From NCBI RefSeq assembly GCF_001405015.1, contig NZ_CYZX01000031.1:1-22178 (forward strand): 22,178 bases of DNA. Direction: 5' to 3'. The DNA comes from Clostridium disporicum (lineage in GTDB: Bacteria > Bacillota > Clostridia > Clostridiales > Clostridiaceae). The notes under the pieces were generated by a model that did no database searches, was not told the origin of the DNA, and saw nothing but the letters and a program-made list of their open reading frames with translations. Position numbers and translations under genes: made by a program. Below are positions 22,091 to 22,178 of the stretch, piece by piece (within the stretch, counting starts at the first letter, position 1; the number at the start of each line of letters is the position of its first letter).

Positions 22091-22153
22091 AAATATTACC
22101 TCCAATAGTGCTATTATCTATATTATAACACTATTTGTAAATTATATGCACAT

Positions 22154-22178
22154 ATCAACATTATTGTCTAACAGAGCC
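22154..22178 (-). repeat. Right terminal inverted repeat of the insertion sequence
   Basis: Reading on the minus strand, GGCTCTGTTAGA, six variable bases and TGTTGAT. Its outer end is the last base of the window. Confidence 0.88.

Larger units (their letters stand above)
20435..22178 (-). mobile_element. IS1595-family (ISXO2-like) insertion sequence carrying a passenger gene
   Basis: A 1,744-base element bounded by imperfect 25-base inverted repeats, both starting GGCTCTGTTAGA: 20435-20459 at the left and 22154-22178 at the right, about 21 of 25 positions alike. Inside are a transposase gene and a lipoprotein gene, both on the minus strand. It lies in the CpsD-type kinase gene. The family usually makes 8-base target duplications; the left candidate is ATTACATA (20427-20434). 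The right flank is outside the window, so this cannot be tested here. Confidence 0.88.

Overview
The window is AT-rich and low-GC. It has strong AGGAGG-type ribosome binding sites, A/T-ending codons and clostridial gene families, so it most likely comes from a Clostridium sensu stricto or close relative. It starts inside one repeat array and ends exactly on the terminal base of an insertion sequence, so it may be one whole contig of a draft assembly.

Bases 1 to about 10,700 hold most of a bacterial microcompartment (BMC) operon on the + strand. In order: CoA-acylating aldehyde dehydrogenase (PduP type), zinc alcohol dehydrogenase, four BMC-H shell genes, PduL phosphotransacylase, PduN/EutN vertex pentamer, PduS flavin/Fe-S protein, PduT, PduU and a PduV/EutP GTPase. 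Three enzymes carry N-terminal encapsulation helices. The core would oxidise an aldehyde to acyl-CoA and acyl-phosphate and reduce another molecule to the alcohol, recycling CoA and NAD inside the shell. No signature dehydratase or lyase is in the window. The gene order and zinc alcohol dehydrogenase recall the glycyl-radical (GRM5-like) fucose/rhamnose 1,2-propanediol loci, but that is an inference. 

The most unusual content is a set of seven arrays holding about 60 tiny perfect hairpins. Each has a 4-6 bp stem and a 3-4 base loop of form C[TNY]G or C[TNNY]G. The arrays fill gaps in this operon and follow one further gene at 13.6 kb. Stem sequences differ while pairing is kept, and all six arrays with a visible upstream gene start right after a TAG stop codon. 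One shell gene also appears to encode two proteins through an internal ribosome binding site.

Bases 10,700-14,000 hold a GH1 beta-glycosidase with a promoter and cre-like site, a convergent DUF4491 membrane protein, and a NadR-like P-loop protein with its own promoter, a hairpin array and a terminator. Bases 14,000-18,350 hold a CpsB/YwqE-type phosphatase, an Lgt-like membrane enzyme, a DUF4190 protein, a secreted thioester-domain adhesin without a visible anchor, a small sigma-70-like factor and a short unknown gene.

Bases 18,600-22,178 start a capsule/exopolysaccharide operon with a near-consensus promoter, two Wzz-like chain-length proteins and a CpsD-type tyrosine kinase. The kinase is cut after 94 codons by a 1,744 bp IS1595-family (ISXO2-like) element. 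That element also carries a lipoprotein passenger gene.
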